Below are positions 9,889 through 17,639 of a stretch of DNA of 32,845 nt, piece after piece (the stretch's first letter is position 1; each line of letters opens with the position of its first letter). Origin of the DNA: Gammaproteobacteria bacterium (GTDB lineage: Bacteria; Pseudomonadota; Gammaproteobacteria; DSM-19610). The stretch covers positions 1-32,845 of the forward strand of contig DRQL01000326.1 in the NCBI GenBank assembly GCA_011371465.1, written 5' to 3'. The notes under the pieces are model-generated. The model was not told the DNA's origin and searched no databases. It saw only the letters and a list, made by a program, of their open reading frames with translations. The position numbers and the translations under genes are program-made.

Positions 9889-10930
9889 ATGCGCTACGTA
9901 AACGATGAGTTACAAACAGCGCCACACTCAACAGGGTCAGAGCACCCCCCTGGTGGGTAACGCCGAGCGCTACCGGCACGTGCAGTAACAACGTGGAAAT
10001 GCCCAGGCTGACCTGGATGACTGCAACCAGCAGCAGCAGGTGGATACCCGTGCGCGCACTGCGCGTCTGCAGCCGGGTGCGCGCGTAGTTCCAGAAGGTG
10101 ACAATGGACACGAAGGTCAGTAGCGCCAGTACCCGGTGGTCGAATTGCACGGTGGCGATGTTTTCAAACAGATTGCGCCAGCCGGGTTGCAGCATCCAGC
10201 CGGCCGGCGGCAGCCATTGATCACCCATTTTGGGAAAGGTGTTGTAGGCCAGACCGGCCTTGAGGCCGGCCACGAAACCGCCGGAAAGGATGGTGGTCGC
10301 CACCAGTCCCAGCAGCCAGGGGGCTGCTTTCCGGGCAGCGCCCGCTGCCGGTTCCTCCGCCTGCCGGGAAAACAGCAGGCCGAACAGCAGCCACAGCAGC
10401 CAGGCGTAAATCAGGAGCGCCAGGCCCAGGTGGGCGGTAAGGCGGTACTGGCTTACGTGGGGCCGGTCGACCAGGCCGCTTTTGACCATGTACCAGCCCA
10501 GCAGACCCTGCAGGCCGCCCAGCACGAATGCAAAGGCCAGACGCGGGATCAGTCGTGCGGTCAGCATGCGCCGGAAAAGAAAGTACAGGAACGGCAGCAG
10601 AAACACCGTGCCGATGGAACGGCCCAGCACCCGGTGGCTGTATTCGTACCAGTAGATCGACTTGAAGCCGTCCAGGTCCATGCCGGCATTGATTTTCCGG
10701 TACTCGGGTGACGCCTGATACTTGTTGAATACCTCTTCCCAGGCCTGCTGGTCCAGCGGCGGCAGAATACCGAAGATCGGGTCCCACTCCACCATCGAGA
10801 GCCCGGACCCGGTGAGACGCGTGGCCCCGCCAAGGACCACCATGGCGAAGATCATGGCGCAGCACAGCAGCAGCCAGGCAGCGATCTGTCTGCGCGCGGA
10901 ATCTTCCAGCTGTGTCGGAAAGCGGTTCAT
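9887..10930 (-). CDS. ctaA: heme A synthase (COX15/CtaA family)
   Basis: 347-residue polytopic membrane protein, about eight helices, that oxidises heme O to heme A for aa3-type cytochrome oxidase. Heme-liganding histidines sit in the expected contexts: EYSHRVLGR, a PHVSQYRLTAHLGLAL segment, FDHRVLALL and GVTHQGGALTLL. The N-terminal VVLGGATRLTGSGLSMVEW is the family signature of the alphaproteobacterial/mitochondrial type. No oxidase subunit genes or ctaB are near, so it stands apart from the cox operon. It is divergent from the DsrE-like gene across about 100 nt. Confidence 0.95.
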   Translation of the reverse strand: MNRFPTQLEDSARRQIAAWLLLCCAMIFAMVVLGGATRLTGSGLSMVEWDPIFGILPPLDQQAWEEVFNKYQASPEYRKINAGMDLDGFKSIYWYEYSHRVLGRSIGTVFLLPFLYFLFRRMLTARLIPRLAFAFVLGGLQGLLGWYMVKSGLVDRPHVSQYRLTAHLGLALLIYAWLLWLLFGLLFSRQAEEPAAGAARKAAPWLLGLVATTILSGGFVAGLKAGLAYNTFPKMGDQWLPPAGWMLQPGWRNLFENIATVQFDHRVLALLTFVSIVTFWNYARTRLQTRSARTGIHLLLLVAVIQVSLGISTLLLHVPVALGVTHQGGALTLLSVALFVTHRLRSA

Positions 10931-11034
10931 ACAGGCCGGTCCGGTGGTTCAGGGACGCTTATTGTAGCGGATGTACTTGCGCTGTGCTGCCGGCTGGGAC
11001 ACCATGCACTACCCGTACCAACCCGGTGTTGTTC

Positions 11035-11544
11035 ATGTTACGTAACCTGCTGATCCTGGTCGTTGTTGCGCTGGGCTTCTGGCTCGCAGCGCAACGCCTG
11101 CTGACCGGTGAGCAGGCGCCGACGGAAACCGCAACGAACCCGCCGCCAGTGCTGGAACCCATCGTTCCGCCGCCGTCCCGGCAACCCCGCAACCTGGTCG
11201 CCGATATCAGCGTTCATACGGAACAGGAACTGGATATCCTGTTTACCCGGGTTGAGCAACTGCTGGACCGCCCGCGCAGTGAAAATGAGGCGCCGCTGGT
11301 CAGTATTGTATTGCACGGGCCGGAGGTCGCGTTCTTTGCCGTGCAGAACTACGCGAAGTACAAGGGGCTGGTCGACCGGGCCGCGAAACTGGCTGCGCTG
11401 GGGGCTGTGGACATCAGTATCTGCCAGACGCAGATGCGCAATCTCGGTATAGCCACGGACCAGGTACCGTCCTTCCTGCGCCAGGTGCCCTACGGACCCG
11501 GCGAAGTGGAGCGCCTGCTGGAAAATGGCTTTGTGTCGATGTGA
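11035..11544 (+). CDS. membrane-anchored DsrE-like protein
   Basis: 169 residues from ATG 11035. An N-terminal transmembrane anchor (LLILVVVALGFWLAAQ) and a proline-rich linker (NPPPVLEPIVPPPSRQP) lead to a DsrE/DsrF-like domain: DISVHTEQELDILFTRVEQLL, VSIVLHGPEVAFFA, and DISICQTQMRNLGI, where the cysteine matches the position of the DsrE-family sulfur-carrying cysteine. The C-terminal VPYGPGEVERLLENGFVSM is also DsrE-like. The anchor implies a periplasmic domain. In a sulfide oxidiser a periplasmic sulfur-binding role is reasonable but unproven. The first of the repeat copies starts 11 nt after its stop. Confidence 0.75.
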   Translation: MLRNLLILVVVALGFWLAAQRLLTGEQAPTETATNPPPVLEPIVPPPSRQPRNLVADISVHTEQELDILFTRVEQLLDRPRSENEAPLVSIVLHGPEVAFFAVQNYAKYKGLVDRAAKLAALGAVDISICQTQMRNLGIATDQVPSFLRQVPYGPGEVERLLENGFVSM

Positions 11545-11554
11545 CCTGGCGCTT

Positions 11555-11921
11555 TGTCGGGTTACGCTGCGCTAACCCGACCTACAGGACACGTTCCAGG
11601 GTGCAGGTCAGCCCGGTACAACCCGGTCCGTAATTACCGGCCCGAAAGAGAATCCCCCGACACAACCGGCCCATTCCCACCGGCCCCACGAATCCCCCCG
11701 ACACAACCGGCCCATTTCTACCGGCTCCATGAATCCCCCCGACACAACCGGACACCCGTAGGTCGGGTTAGCGCAGCGTAACCCGACAGGACAACGCGCG
11801 ATAACGCCAGAATTTCACTGCGCAGGTTAACGAGGCAAAAACCGGTCCCTTTTCATTACCCCCAGAAATACCCGACACAACCGGAGGCTCGTAGGTCGGG
11901 TTAGAGCAGCGTAACCCGACA
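11555..11921. repeat. palindromic repeat cluster A (three copies) between convergent genes
   Basis: Three ~31-nt copies of a REP-like palindrome at 11555-11585 (inverse orientation), 11758-11788 and 11891-11921 (forward). Each has stem GTCGGGTTA / TAACCCGAC around an 8-nt loop (CGCTGCGC or its complement; GAGCAGCG in the third), with GTAG on one flank. The outermost copies lie 10 nt after the dsrE-like stop and 7 nt before the antiporter stop. Similar elements are widespread in gammaproteobacteria; they may act as bidirectional terminators or mRNA 3'-end protectors. No RAYT transposase is in the window. Confidence 0.9.
11650..11752. repeat. degenerate tandem repeat, ~40-nt unit
   Basis: Two full units (11650-11689 and 11690-11730) and a partial third (11731-11752), each beginning GAATCCCCC and containing GACACAACCGG, with the unit ending in ACCGGC-CCA. 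A further isolated CCCGACACAACCGG occurs at 11871-11884. The tract lies inside palindrome cluster A and is not coding in any convincing frame. Confidence 0.8.
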
Positions 11922-11928
11922 AACCACA

Positions 11929-13137
11929 CTAAACCCGCAACCACTTCAACAGCGGTTCAACGAGCGGCGCCTGAACAAACAGCGAAAACAGCACCACCCC
12001 GTATGCGATCGATTGCACAGTCCACCAGCCCTCCAGTTCGACCGGCAGGGCGATGGCCAGTGCCAGTGTAACCGCGCCGCGCAACCCGCCCGCCGACAGG
12101 ATGACCCGGTAGCCCCGTGAGAGCGGCTGCTGCCCCGGCAGCACTGCGTTTACACCGGCTGTTGTCCATACACTCACTACGCGGGTGATGAGCACCGCGG
12201 CGATCCCCAGCAGCATGGCCAGCCAGCGTTCCTGGAACATGAGCAGCGTGACGGTAGCGCCGGCCAGCAGGAACAGCGAACTGTTGGCGAGCCAGCCGAG
12301 CCGGGACCACCAGTCCTGCAGGATCGTTAACTGTTCGGGGCGTTTCCGGCGCAGCATCTGGCTGAGCAGCAGACCACAGGCCAGCGTCGCCATGACCCCC
12401 GAGGTTCCCAGCTGTGTTTCTGCGACCAGGTAGCTGGCATAGCTGGCGAGCAGGCTGATGATGGTGGTTCGTTCCAGCCAGCGGATCAGCAGGAAAGCCA
12501 GCCAGCCGGTTGCCAGGCCGACGCCCAGGCCGCCCAGCGCCAGCCACAGGAATTCCTTTGCTGCGTTGGATAGTTCGATGTGTCCGGCCGGGCCGGTTGC
12601 TGCGGAGATCAGCAGCGTGAACAGCACCACCGTCGTGGCATCGTTCAACAGGCTTTCGCCTTCCAGCAGCGTCAGCAGGCGTGCCGGTACAGGCAGCCGC
12701 TTCGACAGTTCGGTAACCGCCACCGGGTCGGTGGCGGAGAGCAGGGCGCCGCATACCAGGGCAGTCAGCCACGGGAAACCGCTGCTGTGCCCGATGCTGA
12801 AGAATAACAGCGCAGCGGTCAGCACGGCGGACAGCAACAGCAGCGGCAGGGCCAGCACCAGGATCGGGACCAGGTTGCGGAACAGCAGGCGCGCGTTCAT
12901 GCCGCAGGCGGATTCGAAGATCAGCACCGGCAGGAACACGTAAAACACCAGGTCATGAAAATGGTACCAGCGCAGGCCGGTATCGATACCCAGGCTGACG
13001 ATGAACTGTGTGCCGGCAAAACCACCGGCAAACAGGGCTGCGCTCATAGGCAGGTGCAGGCGCCGCGCCAGTGGTTCCAGCAGCAGGGCGGCCAACAGCA
13101 TGGCCATGAAAAACAGTGCAACAGAAGCTGACGGCAT
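11929..13137 (-). CDS. cation:proton antiporter, CPA1 (NhaP-type)
   Basis: 402-residue polytopic membrane protein with about 11-12 helices. The ion-binding helix motif appears as GALLSATDPVAVTELSKRL, with the conserved ATDPVAV and then EGESLLNDATTVVLF, both hallmarks of CPA1 Na+(K+)/H+ exchangers. The helix LSAGGLRGAVTLALAIALP near the C-terminus is also conserved. There is no C-terminal TrkA/RCK domain. The likely role is sodium or pH homeostasis, consistent with a marine or haloalkaline habitat. ATG at 13137. Its 3' end abuts repeat cluster A. Confidence 0.92.
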   Translation of the reverse strand: MPSASVALFFMAMLLAALLLEPLARRLHLPMSAALFAGGFAGTQFIVSLGIDTGLRWYHFHDLVFYVFLPVLIFESACGMNARLLFRNLVPILVLALPLLLLSAVLTAALLFFSIGHSSGFPWLTALVCGALLSATDPVAVTELSKRLPVPARLLTLLEGESLLNDATTVVLFTLLISAATGPAGHIELSNAAKEFLWLALGGLGVGLATGWLAFLLIRWLERTTIISLLASYASYLVAETQLGTSGVMATLACGLLLSQMLRRKRPEQLTILQDWWSRLGWLANSSLFLLAGATVTLLMFQERWLAMLLGIAAVLITRVVSVWTTAGVNAVLPGQQPLSRGYRVILSAGGLRGAVTLALAIALPVELEGWWTVQSIAYGVVLFSLFVQAPLVEPLLKWLRV

Positions 13138-13286
13138 GGCACCACCGCTGTTGATCCGCCTGGCGGATCGAGTCGGGATTGCTACCTGGACACGGAATGA
13201 CAGCTAAGCCGGTTCATCAGACCGCTCTCTGTATATAGACCCACACGGTGAGCACAGGTTCAGATACAGGGAAATGCTGAATAATC

Positions 13287-13345
13287 CGTCATACCGGCGG
13301 AAGCCGGTATCCATGTCTTTGAAAACACGAGATGCCTGGTTTCCT
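13287..13345 (+). repeat. REP-like hairpin element, family 2, copy 1
   Basis: The core ATACCGGC-GGAA-GCCGGTAT (13291-13310) is a perfect 8-bp stem with a GNRA tetraloop, inside CGTCAT...ATCCATG and followed by GAAAACA and CCTGG. It is the common intergenic type with consensus GTCAT-stem-ATCCA. The second copy is at 18741-18795. The rest of the 273-nt gap (13138-13410) shows no gene. Confidence 0.75.
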
Positions 13346-13410
13346 TCTCCTCCGGGTCACCACGGCGGGCGTTCCATGTGCGCCGGAAAACCGGTGGATT
13401 CAGCGCTTGC

Positions 13411-13677
13411 CTACAGCAATTCGGCGCGACTGACCTGTCCGAAACGGTCCAGCGTCAGGCACAGTCTGCCCTGGCAGGGTATGCGGCCGGCGATACGGCC
13501 GGAGCCTTCCATGATGATCTCGTCGAATTGCACAAAGGCAATGACATGGTGGTCATTTTCTTCAAGGATTTCGTAACACAGGGTGTCCTTGTCGATCCAG
13601 CCGTTCTGTGAGCAGAACGCAGTCAGCTCGCGACAGGACATCAGGTACTGTTCGATGTGTTGCATCAGGTAGTGCAT
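13411..13677 (-). CDS. hypothetical protein, 88 residues
   Basis: Small protein starting at ATG 13677, 2 nt after the stop of the gene at 13680-13877, so probably translated by coupling. It has four cysteines (SCRELTAFC, TLCYEI, RLCLTL) and a regular alternating beta pattern (DTLCYEILEENDHHVIAFVQFDEIIMEGSG), which argues for a folded soluble domain and for a real gene. There is no signal peptide or membrane helix. I do not recognise the family. Confidence 0.6.
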   Translation of the reverse strand: MHYLMQHIEQYLMSCRELTAFCSQNGWIDKDTLCYEILEENDHHVIAFVQFDEIIMEGSGRIAGRIPCQGRLCLTLDRFGQVSRAELL

Positions 13678-13679
13678 GG

Positions 13680-13877
13680 TCAGGAGTGTTCTGGTGGGCC
13701 GCCCTTTGCATATCGGCTGGGATCATCCGGCAGGGCCATCAGGTAGGCGTGCCGGGTTTCCTCCGACTCAAAATATATTTTCATCGCAGCCACCCCGCTG
13801 CCTTCCACGACAAAGGGGTGGTGCTCCGGATCCGGCACCCTGTTTCCGGTGACTGGATCGATGGTGGTCACAATCAC
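13680..13877 (-). CDS. hypothetical protein, 65 residues
   Basis: Starts at GTG 13877, set by a perfect AGGAGG at 13885-13890 with 7-nt spacing; the open frame extends further upstream to 13973, but that part is arginine-rich and unlike a protein start. The product begins VIVTTIDPVTGNRVPDPEHHPF and carries VEGSGVAAMKIYFESEETRHAYLMAL, looking like a small alpha/beta domain. First gene of a two-gene unit with the 88-residue gene. Function unknown. It lies about 135 nt from the 3' end of cti, same strand. Confidence 0.65.
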   Translation of the reverse strand: MIVTTIDPVTGNRVPDPEHHPFVVEGSGVAAMKIYFESEETRHAYLMALPDDPSRYAKGGPPEHS

Positions 13878-14012
13878 AGCTCGACCTCCTTCCGGGCGGC
13901 GCGCAGCTACAACCCTCCGGCCCGGATACCGGTGACCTGGGTAAAAGTATAGATGGCGACAGCCGAAGCGCAAGGCGGTCCATGCGTCAAAGAACAGGCG
14001 GTCTGGTGCGGG

Positions 14013-16433
14013 TTAGCGGTTGCGGTAGCGGTTCAGGTCAAACAGGCCGGAATCGACCGGCTGTTGCGCCGCGTAATGGTCCTGTAACCAGTCCGCCGTG
14101 TCCCAGAAGTCATAACGGGTGCGCCGGACACCGAACAGCCCTACAAAGCGTTCGTAGTCCTTGCGGGTCTCGATGTTTGCATAGCGCTCGGCAAAATCCT
14201 CTACCTGGGCCAGCTCGATGTCAAAAAAGAAATTGGGATAGGCGCCCTGCAGTCCCCGTACGACCGTCATGGTGTCGTGTTCCAGGTCACGTCGGTCATC
14301 CAGTTCACGACCTGCCTCGGTCGAGAACATGGAGCTGATGTTCTTGTAGGCCTTGTTATGGATCAGCGTGTAGGCGAGCCCCTGTTCCGTCGGGCTGTCG
14401 CTTCTGATCCTTACAAAGGTCAGGTCGGGAAAGACCTCCAGCTTCCGTCCCTGGATAGCGGCTACCTGCAGCATGGCCCGGTCCGCTCGTTGCACGGCCG
14501 ATTCGTTGCCACCCGGCTCGCAGGGTTGCGACTGGCAGTGGCCCAGTTCCCCGGGGGTTTCCGCCAGGCGGCCCAGCCGCTGCTGGATGCGCCGGTACAG
14601 CTCGGTTTGCGGGTCGTTGCTCCGGTAGCCGGTAACCACCTCGGTCTCCAGCCACTTGCTGGGAGCATGCAGGTATTTTTCCAGGTCGGCGCGAATGCCG
14701 GCGTACCAGGAATCGCGGATCTGCTTGCGCTGGCTGACCGGCAGGAAAGCCAGGAAATAGTCTTCGCCTTCCATGCGCAGGAAGTCCATGTACAGCCGGG
14801 TGTTCAGCTGGTGCCCTACATTCCCGTAGACATTGAAGCCCGCAACCAGCAGGTAGTGAATACGTTCCAGCAGCGGGTAGTCGATGACCCAGGCGGTCTC
14901 CGGGTAGTCACCTGCCAGACCGAAACTGACCGAGGCGCTGTCGAAATGCCGGAACACGGTCAGGGCGGCGTTGGGGTTGTTGCCATCCCCGTCCCAGATG
15001 AATCGCAGCGCCTGTTCCAGGTCCTGTTGCGGTAGCTTTTGAAAAAATGCCTGCTTGGCATTCATGTAGCCATTCAGCTTGCCCCAGTATTCCGTCCAGG
15101 CCGCAAACAGCCTCAGCGTATCGCCACGTTCCGAGGGCATGTCCAGGTCACCGGAAACGCTGTTAAGGAATTCGGGGTCGGCGGTGACCAGGTTGTGGTC
15201 CGGGTCAAAGAAGAACACCCAGAACTGGTCTTCGATGACATTGAGCGCGATCTGTCCGCGGCAAACCGGGCCCTTTACAAACCCTTCGATGAAGAAACGC
15301 GCGTCATCCAGCAGGAAGCGGTAGCGTGCATCGGGCGGTATGGCCTCAAAAACCCGGAACGGGTTCGATGCCACATCGAGCTGGTAGGGGGGCAGCTGGT
15401 CGACCGGGTAGTCGGGCTCCAGGAACAGCTGGCGATAGCGTGCCATCTTTTGTGGCGACAGCTCGTACACCACGTGGTTCTTGGCCACGATCGAAGCGCG
15501 GTAGGGGCGCAGGCGGTAGTAGAACGACGCCGTGCCCGGGTCGTCGTAGGGGCGCACGGTGGGGATTTCATCGATGGCCTGTCCGGGCGGGGTGAAGGAG
15601 CGGACCAGACGGTAGAATTCGCGCGGCGGGGTACCCGCAAAGTGGATGTGCGCCTGGAACAGGTGTTCGTACAGGTAGCGACTGACCAGTTTTTCCTTGT
15701 TGCCATCGGCATTGAAAAACGGCTCCCATTGCGCGATCTGCTGTGCCGCCTGTGGTGATGGCGCAGCCGGTGCCGGAACGGGAGAACCCTGGGCCAGCCA
15801 CTGCACCAGGGTTTTGTATTCCGTGTCACTGAGGTTGGGCATTGCATAAGGCATCCCCCACAGCGGGTGCCGGTCTGCATAGGCCTGGAATTCTTCGCGC
15901 TTCGGACAGACCTGCTCACGGTCCAGTGCCAGGTCGAAATCAGCCGACAGCATGCCGACCCGCGCCTGCGGGTGCAGCTGTTTGAGGCGCAACAGCTGGT
16001 ACAGCACCGATTGTTCCAGGTTCTCCCGTGGCGTCGCCTCCCCCTCGTTGAGCACGGTGTGGAAGCCCTTGTTGCGCCATTCCGCGGTGGTTCGGGCGTC
16101 GATGCCCAGGCGGGTCGGTTCGCTGCCGAGTATGCGAGTACCGTCATAGACCTTGACCGGGCTGGCGCCGCGTGTGATGCCGTCAAAAGAAGAAAGCTTC
16201 AGCTGGCAGGGTGCGTCGTAGCAGCCGTGGCAGACGATGCAGCGGCGTTCGAGTACCGGCTTGACACGGTGACGGTAGTCGACGGGCTGCTCCGGCAGGG
16301 TAAGTAACAGGTCATAGTCGACCCTTGCCTGTTCCCGGATCAGGTCGGGTTGTTTTACCGCGCAGGCTGCCAGGGCAATCATGGCGGCCAGCAGGGCGGC
16401 TAACAGGCGGTGTCTGTGCAGGAAGGCCGCCAT
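14013..16433 (-). CDS. cti: fatty acid cis/trans isomerase
   Basis: 806-residue periplasmic heme protein that converts cis-unsaturated membrane fatty acids to trans, stiffening the membrane under solvent, heat or osmotic stress. The heme-binding CIVCH at residues 65-69 lies in the family context RRCIVCHGCYDAPCQLKLSS. An N-terminal signal ends in ALAAC (C24), which reads as a lipobox, so it may be a lipoprotein. Long conserved stretches such as HIHFAGTPPREFYRLVRS and GHQLNTRLYMDFLRMEGE support full length. ATG 16433 is 2 nt after the FIST gene stop, so the two are one transcription unit. Confidence 0.94.
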   Translation of the reverse strand: MAAFLHRHRLLAALLAAMIALAACAVKQPDLIREQARVDYDLLLTLPEQPVDYRHRVKPVLERRCIVCHGCYDAPCQLKLSSFDGITRGASPVKVYDGTRILGSEPTRLGIDARTTAEWRNKGFHTVLNEGEATPRENLEQSVLYQLLRLKQLHPQARVGMLSADFDLALDREQVCPKREEFQAYADRHPLWGMPYAMPNLSDTEYKTLVQWLAQGSPVPAPAAPSPQAAQQIAQWEPFFNADGNKEKLVSRYLYEHLFQAHIHFAGTPPREFYRLVRSFTPPGQAIDEIPTVRPYDDPGTASFYYRLRPYRASIVAKNHVVYELSPQKMARYRQLFLEPDYPVDQLPPYQLDVASNPFRVFEAIPPDARYRFLLDDARFFIEGFVKGPVCRGQIALNVIEDQFWVFFFDPDHNLVTADPEFLNSVSGDLDMPSERGDTLRLFAAWTEYWGKLNGYMNAKQAFFQKLPQQDLEQALRFIWDGDGNNPNAALTVFRHFDSASVSFGLAGDYPETAWVIDYPLLERIHYLLVAGFNVYGNVGHQLNTRLYMDFLRMEGEDYFLAFLPVSQRKQIRDSWYAGIRADLEKYLHAPSKWLETEVVTGYRSNDPQTELYRRIQQRLGRLAETPGELGHCQSQPCEPGGNESAVQRADRAMLQVAAIQGRKLEVFPDLTFVRIRSDSPTEQGLAYTLIHNKAYKNISSMFSTEAGRELDDRRDLEHDTMTVVRGLQGAYPNFFFDIELAQVEDFAERYANIETRKDYERFVGLFGVRRTRYDFWDTADWLQDHYAAQQPVDSGLFDLNRYRNR

Positions 16434-16435
16434 GG

Positions 16436-17563
16436 TCAGTTGAAAACCGTGAGTACGCCCGTGTATCCGTATAACTGGTCGTTGAAAATCTCGCCGTTGG
16501 CGAAAAAACCGACCAGCGGGAATTCACCGAGCGTAGCCTCGATCATCTTCAGCTCGGCGGAGGGTTCGCCGAACAGGTCCTGCCCACGGCCCAGGCAGGA
16601 GAAGTACAGGCCGCCACGCGGGGTCCCGGGTACCCGGCGTTTCAGGTCATCCAGCATGCGCTGCATATCCTCGCGGGCGGTGTTGCTGTCACGACGGCAG
16701 AAGTGCAGCGCCTGGCCCGGGTGCACCAGGTCCCCGATGGCGAGACGTTTGCCGCGGGTGTCGATGCCGACCAGATTGCGCACCAGGTAGTCGCCGGTGT
16801 CCGATCCCTTGATGGGCAGACCGGCAAAAATATAACCGGCGGCACGGTTGAGGTCGCGTGCCAGTATCTCACCAATGTCCTCGCGGAAGACATCCAGCGC
16901 CGGCCGATCGTCGATACGGTTGATGACGTTGTTGGCGCAGTCGGTAATGGCGTGTTTGCCCGCAATCGGGCTGCAGCCCTGGCTCAGCCCGGTGGCAATC
17001 GATACCTGGTCGTTGAAGACCACGCCCGACAGCCCGCCTTCCAGCAGTTCATCGGCAATCTGCGGGTGGGCGCCGTGCGAAGAACTCAGTCCGCCCAGCA
17101 GGTAGCCGCCGGGCAGCTCACCATGCAGCTGGCCCAGCAGCATGGGCAGGTTGTTATTGCCGGGATCTCCGTGCACTACCGCCACGTGGCTCTCGGACTG
17201 CTGCAGCCAGTCGTCCCAGGCGCCCGGCAGGTGGTCGGCGGCGCGGTTGTAAAAAGGCAGTACCCGGTAACTGTGTTCGGGGAAGCAGCCGATCATGGCG
17301 GCCATGGCGGATACCTGCGCGTATTCCGTACCGCTGGCGCAGATGCCGATGCCCACGGTCCCGATCCAGTGTTCGATGCCGGTTTCGGCACGAAAGCGGT
17401 CCAGGATCAGTTGCAGTTCATTGGCGAAACTGTCGGTAACGTACAGGAAACCCAGGTTGGCTTCTGCCGGGACGTCACCGATCTGGCGCAGGCAGTCCGT
17501 TACCGCCGGATCGCGGTCGGCTGAGCGGGTATGACCGAGCAGAAAAGCGGGGCATGTGTTCAT
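16436..17563 (-). CDS. FIST domain protein (FIST_N + FIST_C)
   Basis: 375 residues. The N-terminal half (to about residue 190) has the FIST_N pattern with LGFLYVTDSF, WIGTVGIGICASGTEYA and LLGGLSSSHG. The C-terminal half has FIST_C elements such as YLVRNLVGIDTRGKRLAIGD and the CLGRGQDLFG motif followed by GFFANGEIF. FIST is a predicted small-ligand (possibly amino acid) sensory module often linked to chemotaxis or cyclic-di-GMP proteins; here it stands alone. It directly precedes cti with a 2-nt gap, suggesting a shared membrane-stress function. A terminator separates it from prkB upstream. The ribosome binding site is weak. Confidence 0.9.
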   Translation of the reverse strand: MNTCPAFLLGHTRSADRDPAVTDCLRQIGDVPAEANLGFLYVTDSFANELQLILDRFRAETGIEHWIGTVGIGICASGTEYAQVSAMAAMIGCFPEHSYRVLPFYNRAADHLPGAWDDWLQQSESHVAVVHGDPGNNNLPMLLGQLHGELPGGYLLGGLSSSHGAHPQIADELLEGGLSGVVFNDQVSIATGLSQGCSPIAGKHAITDCANNVINRIDDRPALDVFREDIGEILARDLNRAAGYIFAGLPIKGSDTGDYLVRNLVGIDTRGKRLAIGDLVHPGQALHFCRRDSNTAREDMQRMLDDLKRRVPGTPRGGLYFSCLGRGQDLFGEPSAELKMIEATLGEFPLVGFFANGEIFNDQLYGYTGVLTVFN

Positions 17564-17576
17564 CAGGGTTGCCTGT

Positions 17577-17612
17577 AAAAAAGGGGGCGTCAGCTGGCCG
17601 CTGTACGCCCCC
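17577..17612 (-). terminator. intrinsic terminator after prkB
   Basis: On the minus strand: GGGGGCGT, 14-nt loop, ACGCCCCC, then six T residues (the T-run corresponds to 17577-17582). It sits between the prkB stop and the FIST start, so FIST-cti probably has its own promoter or depends on read-through. Confidence 0.88.
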
Positions 17613-17639
17613 TGGAATGCGGGTTGCCGAAGGGTCCGG

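Noticed and set aside
11650-11752. Possible CRISPR array
   Set aside because: Units are contiguous and the parts between cores are also repeated; no unique spacers and no cas genes.
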